Source: Lentisphaera profundi (lineage in GTDB: Bacteria > Verrucomicrobiota > Lentisphaeria > Lentisphaerales > Lentisphaeraceae). Taken from it: a stretch of 64,000 bases of DNA. The translations under genes were made by a program, and so were the position numbers. This document shows positions 18,501-26,705 of this stretch, piece after piece. The DNA is taken from assembly GCF_028728065.1 (NCBI RefSeq), contig NZ_CP117812.1:930001-994000 (forward strand), in the 5' to 3' direction. Each line of letters begins with the position of its first letter. Position 1 is the stretch's first letter. The notes beneath the pieces are model-generated. The model was not told the DNA's origin, did not search any database, and saw only the letters and a list, made by a program, of their open reading frames with translations.

Positions 18501-20748
18501 CTCACCTCAAGTTCGTTCTAGCGCCCAGTTATTTTGGTTGAGCCTTGCAGAGGGTGAAGAGAAAATTCAATTCCTTAGCCGAATCAAAAATTTTGGTATC
18601 ATGTATCAACTCTTTCCTGGGCGTAAACCTGGCCAAGATTTGATTGATGACCTCAGTAAAGCTTTTAGAGATTCTGCGGCGGTAGAACTCTGTGAAGATT
18701 CAGAGAATCTTCAGGTCATAAATTATCTTATTCGCGAACTCGGGCGTCATGATCATTTTATTATTTCGCATGCCGCGAGTCAACTTTATCACGCTTTTGA
18801 GGCTCACCTCAAATCGGCGCGCTTTAAGCTCAAGCTAGAAGAATCACTCGATGCCCAATTCGTGGGAAATATATCTCAACGTTTTGAAATCATTAGTGAA
18901 TGGATGAAAGCGTTTATCGATTTACGTGGAGATGAATTTAATTCAACTTATCTCAATGAAGCGGCTTTGATTTTTGCGGCACAGAGCTTCAATCCCCTGC
19001 ATGTCATTCAGGCGGAAATGGAGAAAGAAATCTCTGGCATGGTGGGTTCACATAGCTTACTGAAAGAAGGTGGAGTTTACAGCTTGGACTACCAAGATTT
19101 TTCTCATCGTTTGGAAGAATTTCTTAATGTTACGGCACCAAAATATCGTCGTTATGTTGACCTCAAGCACGAACTCAGTGAAGGCCAAAAATCCTTTATG
19201 CGTTTGCATGAATTTAAAGCTCGTGTTTTAAGTTCTTTTGTGCGCAATCGTTTAATTAACGAAGTTTACCTACCGATGGTGGGAGACAACTTAGCTAAGC
19301 AAATGGGTACATTAGGCGAAAATAAACGTACTGACCTGATGGGTATGTTATTATTGATTTCTCCTCCGGGTTACGGTAAAACAACACTGATGGAATATAT
19401 CGCTTCTTGTTTGGGTTTAGTGTTTATGAAAATCAATGCACCGGCTATTGGCCATGCAGTGACTTCACTTGATCCTGCCGAAGCGCCCAATGCCTCCGCT
19501 GCCGAAGAACTCAAAAAGCTCAATCTTGCTTTTGAGATGGGTGATAATGTGATGATCTATCTCGATGATATTCAGCATTCTAATCCCGAATTACTGCAGA
19601 AGTTTATTTCTCTTTGTGATGGCCAGAGAAAAATTGAAGGTGTTTATAAAGGACAACCGAAAACTTATGATTTACGTGGACGTAAAGTCTGTGTAATTAT
19701 GGCGGGTAATCCCTATAATGAATCGGGTGATAAATTCCAGATTCCAGACATGCTATCCAATCGTGCCGACACCTATAATTTGGGTGATATAATCGGCGAT
19801 ACTAAAGAGGCCTTTTATTCTTCTTACTTAGAAAACTCCATGACTTCCAATCCAAGTCTTGCGAAGCTCGCAACCGCAGGTCGTAAAGACGTAGAAGGCT
19901 TTATTGCTGCCGCAGAAAAAGGTTCGATTCAAGGGCTTGATATAGAAGGTGATTTCTCATCTGCCGATATGAATGATATTGTTGAAGTTCTAAAGAAACT
20001 ACTCGTGGTTCGCGATGCGATTGCCGCCGTGAATTTAGAATATATTCGTTCCGCCTCGGTGCAAGATGATTACCGTACCGAGCCAAGTTTTAAGCTTCAG
20101 GGTTCTTATCGAAATATGAATAAGATCACTGAAAAAATCTTGCCGATTATGAATGAAAAAGAGTTAGATACTCTGATTCAAAGTCATTACGCCAATGAGT
20201 CTCAGACCCTTACGGGTGATGCCGAATTCAACTTACTGAAATTCCGTGAATTGACGGATCATTTAAGTGATGAAGATGTAGAACGGATTGGCGATATTCG
20301 CAAAACTTTTGGGCGCAATCAACTCTTTGCGAATGCAGATGAAAGTGATCCAGTTTCTCAAGTTGTAGTTCAGTTAGGTCAATTTTCAGAAAAACTAAGT
20401 CAGATTAGTGAAGTGATTGCGGCGGCTTCCGCAAAATCAGGAAAAAGCTCAGGCTTTAGTTTAGATGACGAAACGATGGCTAAACTCACAAGTCTTTTCT
20501 ATCCCGATGAGAAAGATAAGCGTGATCGTCATGTGGTGATTCCAGGTAAAGTGGAAATTGTCAATAATGTCCCAGACTTTTTTTCACACATCCTCAAGGA
20601 TCAATTTGAGGTGATGAAAAACTGGATTAAGCCACTGATGGCCGATAATATGACTGAGCGTGATGATATTTCTGATCTTAAGAACTCAATGCTTGATTTG
20701 TCAGCGAATTATCAGCAGCTCTTAGAACGCATGGGTAAGGAAGATTAA
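15547..20748 (+). CDS. Giant DUF3686-type AAA+ ATPase
   Basis: A 1733-residue cytoplasmic protein with no signal or membrane segment. It opens with a short coiled coil, continues with a large beta-rich region resembling the DUF3686 'DNA repair ATPase' family, then a long helical and coiled-coil region (about 480-900). A C-terminal AAA+ domain follows, with Walker A SPPGYGKTT (Lys near residue 1278) and Walker B MIYLDDIQH (Asp near 1340-1341). The database name 'DNA repair' has little experimental basis. The setting among PspA, a YqiJ-like protein, flotillin and a LURP-one protein points to envelope or protein-complex remodelling instead. It starts 163 bp after the flotillin gene behind AGAGGAGAG. 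Confidence 0.82.
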   Translation: MSEEDNKDQLGGGTYELLKGRIDAQVKELQSRMEGLNGQRKEVFGSIATSLIGSDKVTTQNNCIAQDFITVGQTFIFGYNVTLGLKSQTGLEDVFAIYNYAEGRFHAQDLSFIQDEEFIAKFNDLYKYYKKAQFVRFSARGHTLYMVFRIGDAIDDLKVFKWTMNEGQISYVDDRSVHEYSYPAQHEFEWNRATRDMHVEGEHPHISIDDRVFVETVGGDLTIKVENNTGDGSGIYEEDVENKDQTLDDGDISYSILDNLILLKIRPYQEKEDRYIVYNDKLKEAVRIDRIKNSCVLLPEGHGIIFSNGYYLQNGEYKLFDLDVSNLKFDRKQASPNGEDMLYVFYNREQGIYVLQFYNLIDQKVSTPIICHGFSMFPDGKMIYFKAEDEPRKHHTIQVWQTPFTAADFIAEVSDEQAQSQIYKIGNKEVVSCMAECQEVINLLSRGESYSDLYVDVVKKSTDILDGYFWLKEEGVGQLSEPLDGIRIASTTAIDEYEKVKRLRKETAKVSKEVAAEAEELFRQIPYTSFDHIDKFVAKLSELRQLRSHIIELKDRPYADIEFCEKIEQEIIETSDKISGRCIDFLADEKSLNPYREQIEAHEAQLEVFTKVMEGRELQEKLVETSSQLEMLIETVSNLKIDDPTRTTLVIDSISSVFTILNQTKGKLKNRIKDLMSVEGKAEFNAQLKLLNQGVVNYLDVANEPDLVEEYLTKAMVQLEELESHFSEFDEFIVVLAEKRDEVQNAFEQRRIFLTEERSRKAEAYMAAADRILKSIGNRIKNFKEVKEISSYFAADMMVDKLRDLVNKLRDAGDSVRADDLESRLKSMREEAIRQLKDKNELYVEGEDAVRFGKHVFSVNKQELKLTMVSREGDFYYHLTGTRFFEKVESDELEQTREVWAMQSVSENTEVYRAEYLVKSIIDSLDEKQLGELLAMTQEDLLEYIRQFMAPRYEDNYTKGIHDHDASLILSQVLLLMRDMDLLNFSPQVRSSAQLFWLSLAEGEEKIQFLSRIKNFGIMYQLFPGRKPGQDLIDDLSKAFRDSAAVELCEDSENLQVINYLIRELGRHDHFIISHAASQLYHAFEAHLKSARFKLKLEESLDAQFVGNISQRFEIISEWMKAFIDLRGDEFNSTYLNEAALIFAAQSFNPLHVIQAEMEKEISGMVGSHSLLKEGGVYSLDYQDFSHRLEEFLNVTAPKYRRYVDLKHELSEGQKSFMRLHEFKARVLSSFVRNRLINEVYLPMVGDNLAKQMGTLGENKRTDLMGMLLLISPPGYGKTTLMEYIASCLGLVFMKINAPAIGHAVTSLDPAEAPNASAAEELKKLNLAFEMGDNVMIYLDDIQHSNPELLQKFISLCDGQRKIEGVYKGQPKTYDLRGRKVCVIMAGNPYNESGDKFQIPDMLSNRADTYNLGDIIGDTKEAFYSSYLENSMTSNPSLAKLATAGRKDVEGFIAAAEKGSIQGLDIEGDFSSADMNDIVEVLKKLLVVRDAIAAVNLEYIRSASVQDDYRTEPSFKLQGSYRNMNKITEKILPIMNEKELDTLIQSHYANESQTLTGDAEFNLLKFRELTDHLSDEDVERIGDIRKTFGRNQLFANADESDPVSQVVVQLGQFSEKLSQISEVIAAASAKSGKSSGFSLDDETMAKLTSLFYPDEKDKRDRHVVIPGKVEIVNNVPDFFSHILKDQFEVMKNWIKPLMADNMTERDDISDLKNSMLDLSANYQQLLERMGKED

Positions 20749-20777
20749 GCAAGCTTAATAAGGCGGAGGGGGGAAGT

Positions 20778-21272
20778 ATGAAATATATAATGAAGGAAAA
20801 GTTTTTTTCTTTAGGCGATAACTATGAAATTAAAACTGAAAAAGAAAAATTAGCTTATGTCGTGAAAGGCAAAGCCTTTAGTTTCGGTAATAAACTCAAG
20901 GTCTGTGATGCCAATGATCGAGATCTGGCTTTTATTGAGCAGAAAGTTTTATCAATGATGCCTCGTTATCGTCTCTATAAAGGCGAGCTTTTATTTGCCG
21001 AGATTCAGCAAAAAATCTCATGGTTTAAAAAGACCTTTATTTTAGATGTGCCAGGGCCTAATGACTACACGATAAAGGGTGACTTTTGGAATCATAAGTA
21101 CGAATTTTTCCGCAAGGGCAAAGTTGTTGCAGAAGTGAATAAGAAAATGTTTACTTGGTCGGGGACTTATGGGATAGATGTGATTGATGGCGAAGATGAT
21201 TTAGCAATTATCTCCACGGCAATTATTATTGATTTATGTATGAGTGATAATAATGCGAGTGCCAACTATTAG
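20778..21272 (+). CDS. LURP-one-related (LOR/YxjI-like) protein
   Basis: A 164-residue soluble protein beginning MKYIMKEKFFSLGDNYEI, a typical LOR/DUF567 opening, with repeated strands such as AFSFGNKLKV and YTIKGDFWNHKYEF consistent with the tubby-like beta-barrel. Tubby-type barrels can bind membrane phosphoinositides; in bacteria the role is unknown. It lies 29 bp after the giant ATPase gene behind a GGAGGGGGGAAG ribosome-binding site, so the two are surely co-transcribed. It is the last gene before a strong terminator. Confidence 0.82.
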   Translation: MKYIMKEKFFSLGDNYEIKTEKEKLAYVVKGKAFSFGNKLKVCDANDRDLAFIEQKVLSMMPRYRLYKGELLFAEIQQKISWFKKTFILDVPGPNDYTIKGDFWNHKYEFFRKGKVVAEVNKKMFTWSGTYGIDVIDGEDDLAIISTAIIIDLCMSDNNASANY

Positions 21273-21401
21273 GAATAGCTTACGGTTCTTGTGGAGATCT
21301 TGAATGCCAGGGGGATTTCTCATATTATTGAATAAGAAATCCCTCGACTTTCAATTCACAATGCTTAAGTCCAACATTTAGTGAATATGATTTTCAAAAA
21401 G

Positions 21402-21434
21402 AAAGACGAACTCGTGAGAGTTCGTCTTTTTTTT
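21402..21434 (+). terminator. Intrinsic terminator ending the psp-flotillin array
   Basis: AAGACGAACTC and GAGTTCGTCTT pair around GTGA and are followed by eight T. It also lies at the very end of the convergent minus-strand gene and has an A-rich stretch on the other side, so it may act in both directions. Confidence 0.9.
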
Positions 21435-21795
21435 AAGGGCCTACAAGTTTAAAACAGAGCTGCTTTGTTAATGTATCTTGAGCATCAATAGCTTTACGAC
21501 ACAGTAAAGTTTCTCCGTTATGATTATAGTAGTTGAGTTGATTGAACTTACAGAAATCTATAAAAGCGTCACAATGAAAATCTTGATCACAATTAATGAC
21601 GGCCCAGAAATTTTTAAGAGAGTGTTCTACGTTTTTAAGGTTTTTACCTAAATATTTAAAAGAATACTTATTAGCTATTTTTTTGAGCTGAGGTGCTGCG
21701 CCCACAATGCTAACGTCCATGCCTTGTTTAAATGCTTTTTTGAGAATTGCTTTACCGCGTTTTGTGAAGCTGCCAAGTATGAGTATCTTTTTCAT
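21433..21795 (-). CDS. Small Rossmann-like protein
   Basis: A 120-residue protein beginning MKKILILGSFTKRGKAIL. The GSFTKRG segment sits where a GxGxxG dinucleotide-binding loop would be, and the strand-helix pattern of the first 60 residues fits a Rossmann fold. It resembles the N-terminus of saccharopine-dehydrogenase-like or homoserine-dehydrogenase-like proteins but stops where the catalytic domain should start. It could be a truncated remnant or a genuine single-domain protein. No partner gene is evident: it is convergent with the LOR gene and 170 bp from the next minus-strand gene. Confidence 0.5.
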   Translation of the reverse strand: MKKILILGSFTKRGKAILKKAFKQGMDVSIVGAAPQLKKIANKYSFKYLGKNLKNVEHSLKNFWAVINCDQDFHCDAFIDFCKFNQLNYYNHNGETLLCRKAIDAQDTLTKQLCFKLVGP

Positions 21796-21965
21796 AATAG
21801 TATATTCCTCTTAGTTTTAAGTGCTCTAAGAAATTAACAGCAAAACATGATTAAAAACAAATGTTTTCCAAAATAATTTTAAACTTATTTATATATTTAT
21901 ACAAAAAAATATAGCGCGGTAGTAGGGCAGTGTGGGTGGGGAGGAATTAAGAGCAATTTTTACAG

Positions 21966-22847
21966 CTAAAGACTTGCGTAAAAATCTTGGATTGCCAAGG
22001 AGATTTCTTTATTGCTTGAATAGAGGACGCCCTGGTGATTCATAAAAGTCGAGTCTGGGCGATTGAGGTCGAGTTTGTCACCATGAATATTAGTGGCTGG
22101 CTTATTGGCTTCGTGAAAGAGGCAGGCACTAGCAGAAAAATCCCAGAGGCTTCCGCCGCCTAGTTTTTTCTTGGGTAGTTTGAAATAGCAAGCAAACGGT
22201 GATGAGAGTGTCCACATGGCATTCATTGCTCCGCCACCATGACGGATAAGTTCGACTTTTTGACAGCCCATTTCCTCACTCATCTTTTGAATGAATGCTT
22301 GGTATTGAGCAAAGAACTCGTTCTCGTAAAAACTGCGATCACAAATGAAATAAAAGATATTTTCTTTAGATGAATCTGAGGGAGACCAAGCTTCGCGGTT
22401 TTTATAGAGTCCTAAACCTTTGACGGCATGATAGAGGTCATTTTTTAGAGGATCATAGATGACGCCGATTTGTGGAGTACCATCTTTTTTGACAAGGGCA
22501 ATTGAGACAGCATAACCATGTACTCCTTCAATGAAAGGCAGGGTTCCATCTAGAGGATCAATACACCATAAATAATCTTTCTCAAAGCGTTTGCGATCAT
22601 CGCAAGTTTCTTCAGCTAAAAGTGCTAGATCAAACTGACATAAACTCGGTTTGAGATGATTAATAATGACTTCTTGTGCTTTCAGGTCAAGCTCAGTGAA
22701 AACTTCGGACGCTTTGGAACTTGCCCCGGATTTGAAATGATGAGTGAGAGCTTTGTGGTCGCAAGCTTGGATGAGTTTGCCGGCTAGTAAAGCGGCTTCA
22801 ATAGCGAGCTCGCTTAAGTCTTTGAGCTGAGTTGAATTTAAAATCAT
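21966..22847 (-). CDS. Inositol monophosphatase family phosphatase (CysQ-like)
   Basis: A 293-residue metal-dependent phosphatase. It has AEETCDD (first metal ligand region), the family signature WCIDPLDGT, and a late [14 protein letters not shown] that matches the WDxAA site. Members hydrolyse inositol phosphates, 3'-phosphoadenosine 5'-phosphate or fructose bisphosphate; this layout is closest to the PAP phosphatase/IMPase group. It overlaps the upstream kinase gene by 4 bp (ATGA), so the two are translationally coupled and may act on the same small metabolite, one adding and one removing phosphate. Confidence 0.8.
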   Translation of the reverse strand: MILNSTQLKDLSELAIEAALLAGKLIQACDHKALTHHFKSGASSKASEVFTELDLKAQEVIINHLKPSLCQFDLALLAEETCDDRKRFEKDYLWCIDPLDGTLPFIEGVHGYAVSIALVKKDGTPQIGVIYDPLKNDLYHAVKGLGLYKNREAWSPSDSSKENIFYFICDRSFYENEFFAQYQAFIQKMSEEMGCQKVELIRHGGGAMNAMWTLSSPFACYFKLPKKKLGGGSLWDFSASACLFHEANKPATNIHGDKLDLNRPDSTFMNHQGVLYSSNKEISLAIQDFYASL

Positions 22848-23830
22848 AAAGACTGCTCCAGATCTTTGATGACTTCTCGGCAGATTCTTTCGCTATAGGA
22901 GTTTATTTTCCAATGGCCAGGACTCCAGCCTTTAAGGAAGCGATGGAAATCTGCCCAAGCATAGGGGTAGAGTCTTCTCCAATCTTGCTCCAAGTCGTCG
23001 CAATTGATTTGCGGATGAGTCTTTTGCGTGGCCTTGCGAAGTTCGCAAAAATAGTAATCCAAAATATCTTGTTCTTGGCTCTCGCATTGCTCTTCATTGA
23101 GACAGCTCCCAACAAAATAGGCGAGGTCTTTGATGCCACAGCCCTTGCCGATATATTGAAAATCAACCGCAGCAACTTTCCTTGAGTCCTCTGAAAAGCA
23201 AAAATTGGCGAGTTTGGCATCCCCATGGACGAGTGTTTGGAAAGGGGAAGCTTTGAGTTCGAGATCAATAGCGCTAGCCGCTTTTTTAAGAGCGAGATCA
23301 TCTAAGGCCTCAAGTTCTTGTGGACGAGTTTCTAAATGCCAGTAGCAGCCACTCTCCCAAAGTCCATCAATTGGAGTGTTGAGGAACGTGGCATGAAAAT
23401 TGGCGAGCCAAGATAAACAAGCGTTGAAAGCTTTTTGATTTATATTAGTCAAACGTGCAGGGAAGCCGTAGGCATCCATGTCTTGCAAGATAATTAAAAA
23501 ATCATTGTCACTTTGTTCAGCAGAGATCAAAGAAGGTACCGTGCATGAATCATTGCATTTGGAACTAAAATTTTTATACCAATTTAACTCAATCTGATAT
23601 GATCGGAGTTTACGCAGATGTGAGATGTCGCTATTCCATCCACGGGGATGATTGCTGATGCTGGGAGGATTGACGTGTTTGACAATGGTTGAGGGGTATT
23701 CACTGCCTTCTAAGTTAATGCGTAAAATTTGTCCGTAGCCACTCCAAAGATTTTGAATAACTTGGCTAGATGAAATGGATCCTAGGCCAATAAGCCTAAG
23801 GATCCGATCATGTAAATTTTGACTGAGCAT
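22844..23830 (-). CDS. APH/choline-kinase-like small-molecule kinase
   Basis: A 328-residue kinase-like protein. [13 protein letters not shown] matches the catalytic loop HGDxxxxN of aminoglycoside/choline kinases and [11 protein letters not shown] supplies the metal-binding Asp; the overall pattern resembles the ecdysteroid-kinase-like (DUF1679/EcKL) branch. The substrate is unknown. It lies 24 bp after the TylF-like methyltransferase gene and overlaps the phosphatase gene by 4 bp, forming a three-gene operon. Confidence 0.72.
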   Translation of the reverse strand: MLSQNLHDRILRLIGLGSISSSQVIQNLWSGYGQILRINLEGSEYPSTIVKHVNPPSISNHPRGWNSDISHLRKLRSYQIELNWYKNFSSKCNDSCTVPSLISAEQSDNDFLIILQDMDAYGFPARLTNINQKAFNACLSWLANFHATFLNTPIDGLWESGCYWHLETRPQELEALDDLALKKAASAIDLELKASPFQTLVHGDAKLANFCFSEDSRKVAAVDFQYIGKGCGIKDLAYFVGSCLNEEQCESQEQDILDYYFCELRKATQKTHPQINCDDLEQDWRRLYPYAWADFHRFLKGWSPGHWKINSYSERICREVIKDLEQSL

Positions 23831-23854
23831 TAAATTATAAACTCATTGCCTAGC

Positions 23855-24607
23855 TTATTGTTTAGTGATAAGAACCGATCCACTTTTGTCAGGCATAGGT
23901 ACTGGAAGCTCAGGCTTATCAGCGAAAAAATCATCGACAGCTTTTCTAGCACCAATCCATGCATTGTAATCGTGAATAAGGATAATGCCTTGCTTTGACA
24001 TGCGTTCGTAAAAGTATTTTAAGCCTTCGAAAGTGGGCTCATATAAATCGGCATCAAGATGCACAAAGGCAAATTTTTGCTCGGGGAAATCGGCTGGTAG
24101 GCTATCGGGGAAATAACCTTTGTGGAATTGAACATTATCATTTTGAGGAGCGATATGCTCACGAACTTTCTCCATAGAGGTATCAGAAAATTTACTGCCC
24201 TTAGTTTTGAAGTTCGTGTGTCCTGCTTCGGCACTTACGCTACGATCAGTGAAACCTTCAAAAGTATCAAAAAGATGGAAAGGACGTTCAGGCATGTAAT
24301 TGTGAATGAGTTTAGAAGTATTGCCTTTGTAAACACCGAGTTCAGCCATACTACCTTCAATGTCTCTGTCAATCAGAGTGCGTAGCAATAAAGTGATCAT
24401 ATCTCTACGAGTATTATCCCAAGCTTCGAGGTTGTTGATAGTACGTTTTACAGACGAATTTTTAGGATAAAAACCACCAGTCTCTTGCTGGAGATCACGG
24501 TTGGTCCAGCGCGACTTAGGGTTGATGTCCATTTGTCCCTGCATGAAGAAGGAAGTGTTTTGAAAAATGGGGGTAAACTTCTTTAAAATTGACTTAGCTA
24601 GTTTCAT
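23855..24607 (-). CDS. TylF/MycF-like O-methyltransferase
   Basis: A 250-residue SAM-dependent methyltransferase. MAELGVYKGNTSKLIHNY and FHLFDTFEGF are hallmarks of the macrocin O-methyltransferase (TylF) family, and HLDADLYEPT and ILIHDYNAW carry the metal and catalytic acids. Family members methylate sugar hydroxyls in antibiotics or cell-surface glycans. It is the first gene of a unit with a kinase and a phosphatase. No glycosyltransferases are nearby, so the target is open. Confidence 0.85.
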   Translation of the reverse strand: MKLAKSILKKFTPIFQNTSFFMQGQMDINPKSRWTNRDLQQETGGFYPKNSSVKRTINNLEAWDNTRRDMITLLLRTLIDRDIEGSMAELGVYKGNTSKLIHNYMPERPFHLFDTFEGFTDRSVSAEAGHTNFKTKGSKFSDTSMEKVREHIAPQNDNVQFHKGYFPDSLPADFPEQKFAFVHLDADLYEPTFEGLKYFYERMSKQGIILIHDYNAWIGARKAVDDFFADKPELPVPMPDKSGSVLITKQ

Positions 24608-24909
24608 CCGAATCCTATAGTTTAAACGTCTTTCTTCACCTTAGCAGAAGGTCACTTGCTTCGCAAGTGCCTTTCGTGTCTTGAGGGTTTTTTTTTGACT
24701 AAGAAATGGAACACTAGCAATCGAATATGAAGACATATATGAGCTGAGGAATTCGAAGCTGAATGGCGAATTATTTTCTCATGAATTTATTCGACTTAGC
24801 GGCCTTTACTTAGAGAGTCTAAGTAAAGGGCCTTGTTCCGAGTAGGAATAGGCTGATATCGACCCTTTCAGTTGTAATGAAAGCTGTCAGAGAAGAAGAC
24901 TCTTAAGTC
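24608..24909. other. Intergenic region with two inverted repeats
   Basis: About 300 bases lie between the TylF-like gene and the TPM gene. CACTTGC/GCAAGTG around TTC sits at 24653-24669 and a longer imperfect palindrome at 24801-24832. No ORF with a plausible start or RNA gene was seen. Confidence 0.5.
24801..24832 (-). terminator. Long hairpin downstream of the LemA-TPM operon
   Basis: CTTTACTTAGA and TCTAAGTAAAG pair around GAG, extended by GGC/GCC with one bulge. It lies about 80 bp past the stop of the TPM gene on the minus strand. No T-run follows, so it may be a transcript-end stabiliser rather than a classic terminator. Confidence 0.45.
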
Positions 24910-25629
24910 TTACCAACTGCCAGAGGAACCGCCACCGGAGAAGCCACCACCGCCACCGCCCCAGCCACCGCCGCCACCGGAGAAGCCACCACCGCCACCG
25001 CCGAGTCCACTGCCCATGATGAAAAGGCCACCACGGCCACCGCGTCCACGGGAGAAGAAGTTAAGAATAAACATGATGATGACGATAATAAATATCACAT
25101 AGTCAGAAGCAGATTTTTTCTTTTTACGAGCAGCTTTAACTGTAGTGTTAATTTTACCTCCCGAAACTTTTGCACAGTTGGCAATGATCATTACGGTACC
25201 GCCGAAGTAGTCTCCTGTACGGAAATAGGGAGGGAGAGCACGTAGGAAGTCACCGGCTTTAGCATCGGGGATATCACCCTCTAGATTTCTTCCGACTTCT
25301 AGGCGAGTTTTGCGATCATTTTTAGAGATAATAAAGAGTAAATCAGATTTATAGTCTTGATTATTAGCCCATTCATCGACCACTCTGATTGAATAGGTCT
25401 CAATCTCTTCGCCCTCTAAACTTTTGATAGTGAGGATGGTCATCGTCACTTTGGCAGATTGGTTGTACTGCTTTAAGAAGACTGCCAGCTGCTGTTCTTC
25501 CGCTTGAGAGAAAAGTTGAGCTTGATCAATGATGTGTGAGTTTAATTTAGGTTTATTGGGAATTGCGGGTATAGCAAAAACAAAATTGCTTAAACTAAAA
25601 AGTAATAAAACAAAAAAATTAATCTTCAT
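24910..25629 (-). CDS. TPM-domain membrane protein with Gly-rich tail (YgcG-like)
   Basis: The start at ATG 25629 is chosen because it begins a clean signal peptide (MKINFFVLLLFSLSNFVFA); upstream codons of the open frame lie inside the preceding gene. The 239-residue protein has a TPM domain (about 25-150), a lysine-rich linker, one membrane helix (YVIFIIVIIMFILNFF) and a C-terminus of Gly with a few Ser and Trp. This is the standard YgcG/BatZ-like layout. TPM proteins are extracytoplasmic and paired with LemA across bacteria, with a suspected role in envelope or photosystem maintenance. It overlaps the preceding TPM gene by 11 bp. Confidence 0.85.
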   Translation of the reverse strand: MKINFFVLLLFSLSNFVFAIPAIPNKPKLNSHIIDQAQLFSQAEEQQLAVFLKQYNQSAKVTMTILTIKSLEGEEIETYSIRVVDEWANNQDYKSDLLFIISKNDRKTRLEVGRNLEGDIPDAKAGDFLRALPPYFRTGDYFGGTVMIIANCAKVSGGKINTTVKAARKKKKSASDYVIFIIVIIMFILNFFSRGRGGRGGLFIMGSGLGGGGGGFSGGGGGWGGGGGGFSGGGSSGSW

Positions 25630-26047
25630 GAATGATCTCGTTAGGTAGTTCATTGACATCATCAGATTGATAGGGGAAGTGCACTTTGAGCTTTTCGCCA
25701 ATCATATTGATACCCTCTGAGAGGCCTTCAGTATAGGCATTATTTTTGAAATTATCAGTCATGTGTTTGATGACATCATCCCAAAAATCACCTTCGACAA
25801 TGGTGTTGATTCCTTCATCACCAATAACCGCTAGCTTGTGATCTTGATAAGAGAGCATGATAAGTACAGCATTGCGCTGTGCGGTCTTATAAAGTCCTTT
25901 CTTATTAAAGATTTCTTGAGCATAATGATAGATATCTTTTTTACACTTTTTACATATATAGAGGACGACTTCTCCGGAGGTGTTTTTTTCAGCAAGAGAA
26001 ATTGAATCGGAGATTTGAGTTTGCTGTTCTTTAGATAAAAAACTCAT
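25619..26047 (-). CDS. Stand-alone TPM-domain protein
   Basis: A 142-residue protein made of one TPM domain (SGEVVLYICKKC near residue 24, then RNAVLIMLSYQDHKLAVIGDEGI) with no signal peptide or membrane helix. It lies between LemA and the membrane TPM protein and overlaps both (4 bp with lemA, 11 bp with the next), so the three are translationally coupled. The CKKCKK pair is unusual in TPM domains and could bind metal. The typical second TPM gene of such operons has C-terminal membrane helices; this one does not. Confidence 0.82.
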   Translation of the reverse strand: MSFLSKEQQTQISDSISLAEKNTSGEVVLYICKKCKKDIYHYAQEIFNKKGLYKTAQRNAVLIMLSYQDHKLAVIGDEGINTIVEGDFWDDVIKHMTDNFKNNAYTEGLSEGINMIGEKLKVHFPYQSDDVNELPNEIIHED

Positions 26048-26622
26048 GTGGCGAAATCAACTTTAGGAACTTCTTTGTCTGCGGGGTTTTCAATTTCAAA
26101 GAAATCGCGTTTTTCATAGCCCTGCATATTGGCAACAATAGATTTAAACATTTGTCTAATGGCGGTATTATATAATTTAACCGCGCCGTTATAGCGAGTT
26201 CTTGCGACTGCAATGCGATTTTCGGTTCCTGTGAGTTCATCTTGTAGTCTAATAAAGTTTTGATTAGCCTTCAGGTCAGGGTAGCGTTCAACGACAACTA
26301 AAAGTTTGCTAAGGGCGCTATCCATCATCGATGCAGCCATAGATTTTTGCTTCACAGTTTTGGCACTACCAATCTTGGCTCGTGCCTCAGCAATGCCGAT
26401 AAAAATATCTTTTTCATGCTTAGCGTAGCCTTTTACTGTATTGACTAAATTGGGCATGAGGTCAGCACGTCGCTTGAGCATGTTATCAATTTCAGAGAGT
26501 TGTGTATCACAAGCAACATCAAGTTTCACTAAGGTGTTGTGAGACGTCCAGTAAGTAAGTCCTAAAATCCCAAGAATAAGTAGGGGGGTGACAAAGCAGG
26601 CGATGATAATAATTTTTTTCAT
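26044..26622 (-). CDS. lemA: LemA family protein
   Basis: A 192-residue protein with an N-terminal membrane helix (ACFVTPLLILGILGLTYW) and a cytoplasm- or periplasm-facing four-helix domain containing RRADLMPNLVNTVKGYAKHE and the late ARTRYNGAVKLYNTAIRQ signature. These are diagnostic of LemA. LemA proteins are conserved with TPM proteins, as here, but have no settled function. GAGGG precedes the ATG at 26622. Confidence 0.92.
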   Translation of the reverse strand: MKKIIIIACFVTPLLILGILGLTYWTSHNTLVKLDVACDTQLSEIDNMLKRRADLMPNLVNTVKGYAKHEKDIFIGIAEARAKIGSAKTVKQKSMAASMMDSALSKLLVVVERYPDLKANQNFIRLQDELTGTENRIAVARTRYNGAVKLYNTAIRQMFKSIVANMQGYEKRDFFEIENPADKEVPKVDFAT

Positions 26623-26705
26623 TTTAATTCCCTCATTTAGTTTTCTGAATTGTACTCCACTTCTAGTACTTTTCTATAGTAATTAAGGACTTTGGCAAAG
26701 TGAAA

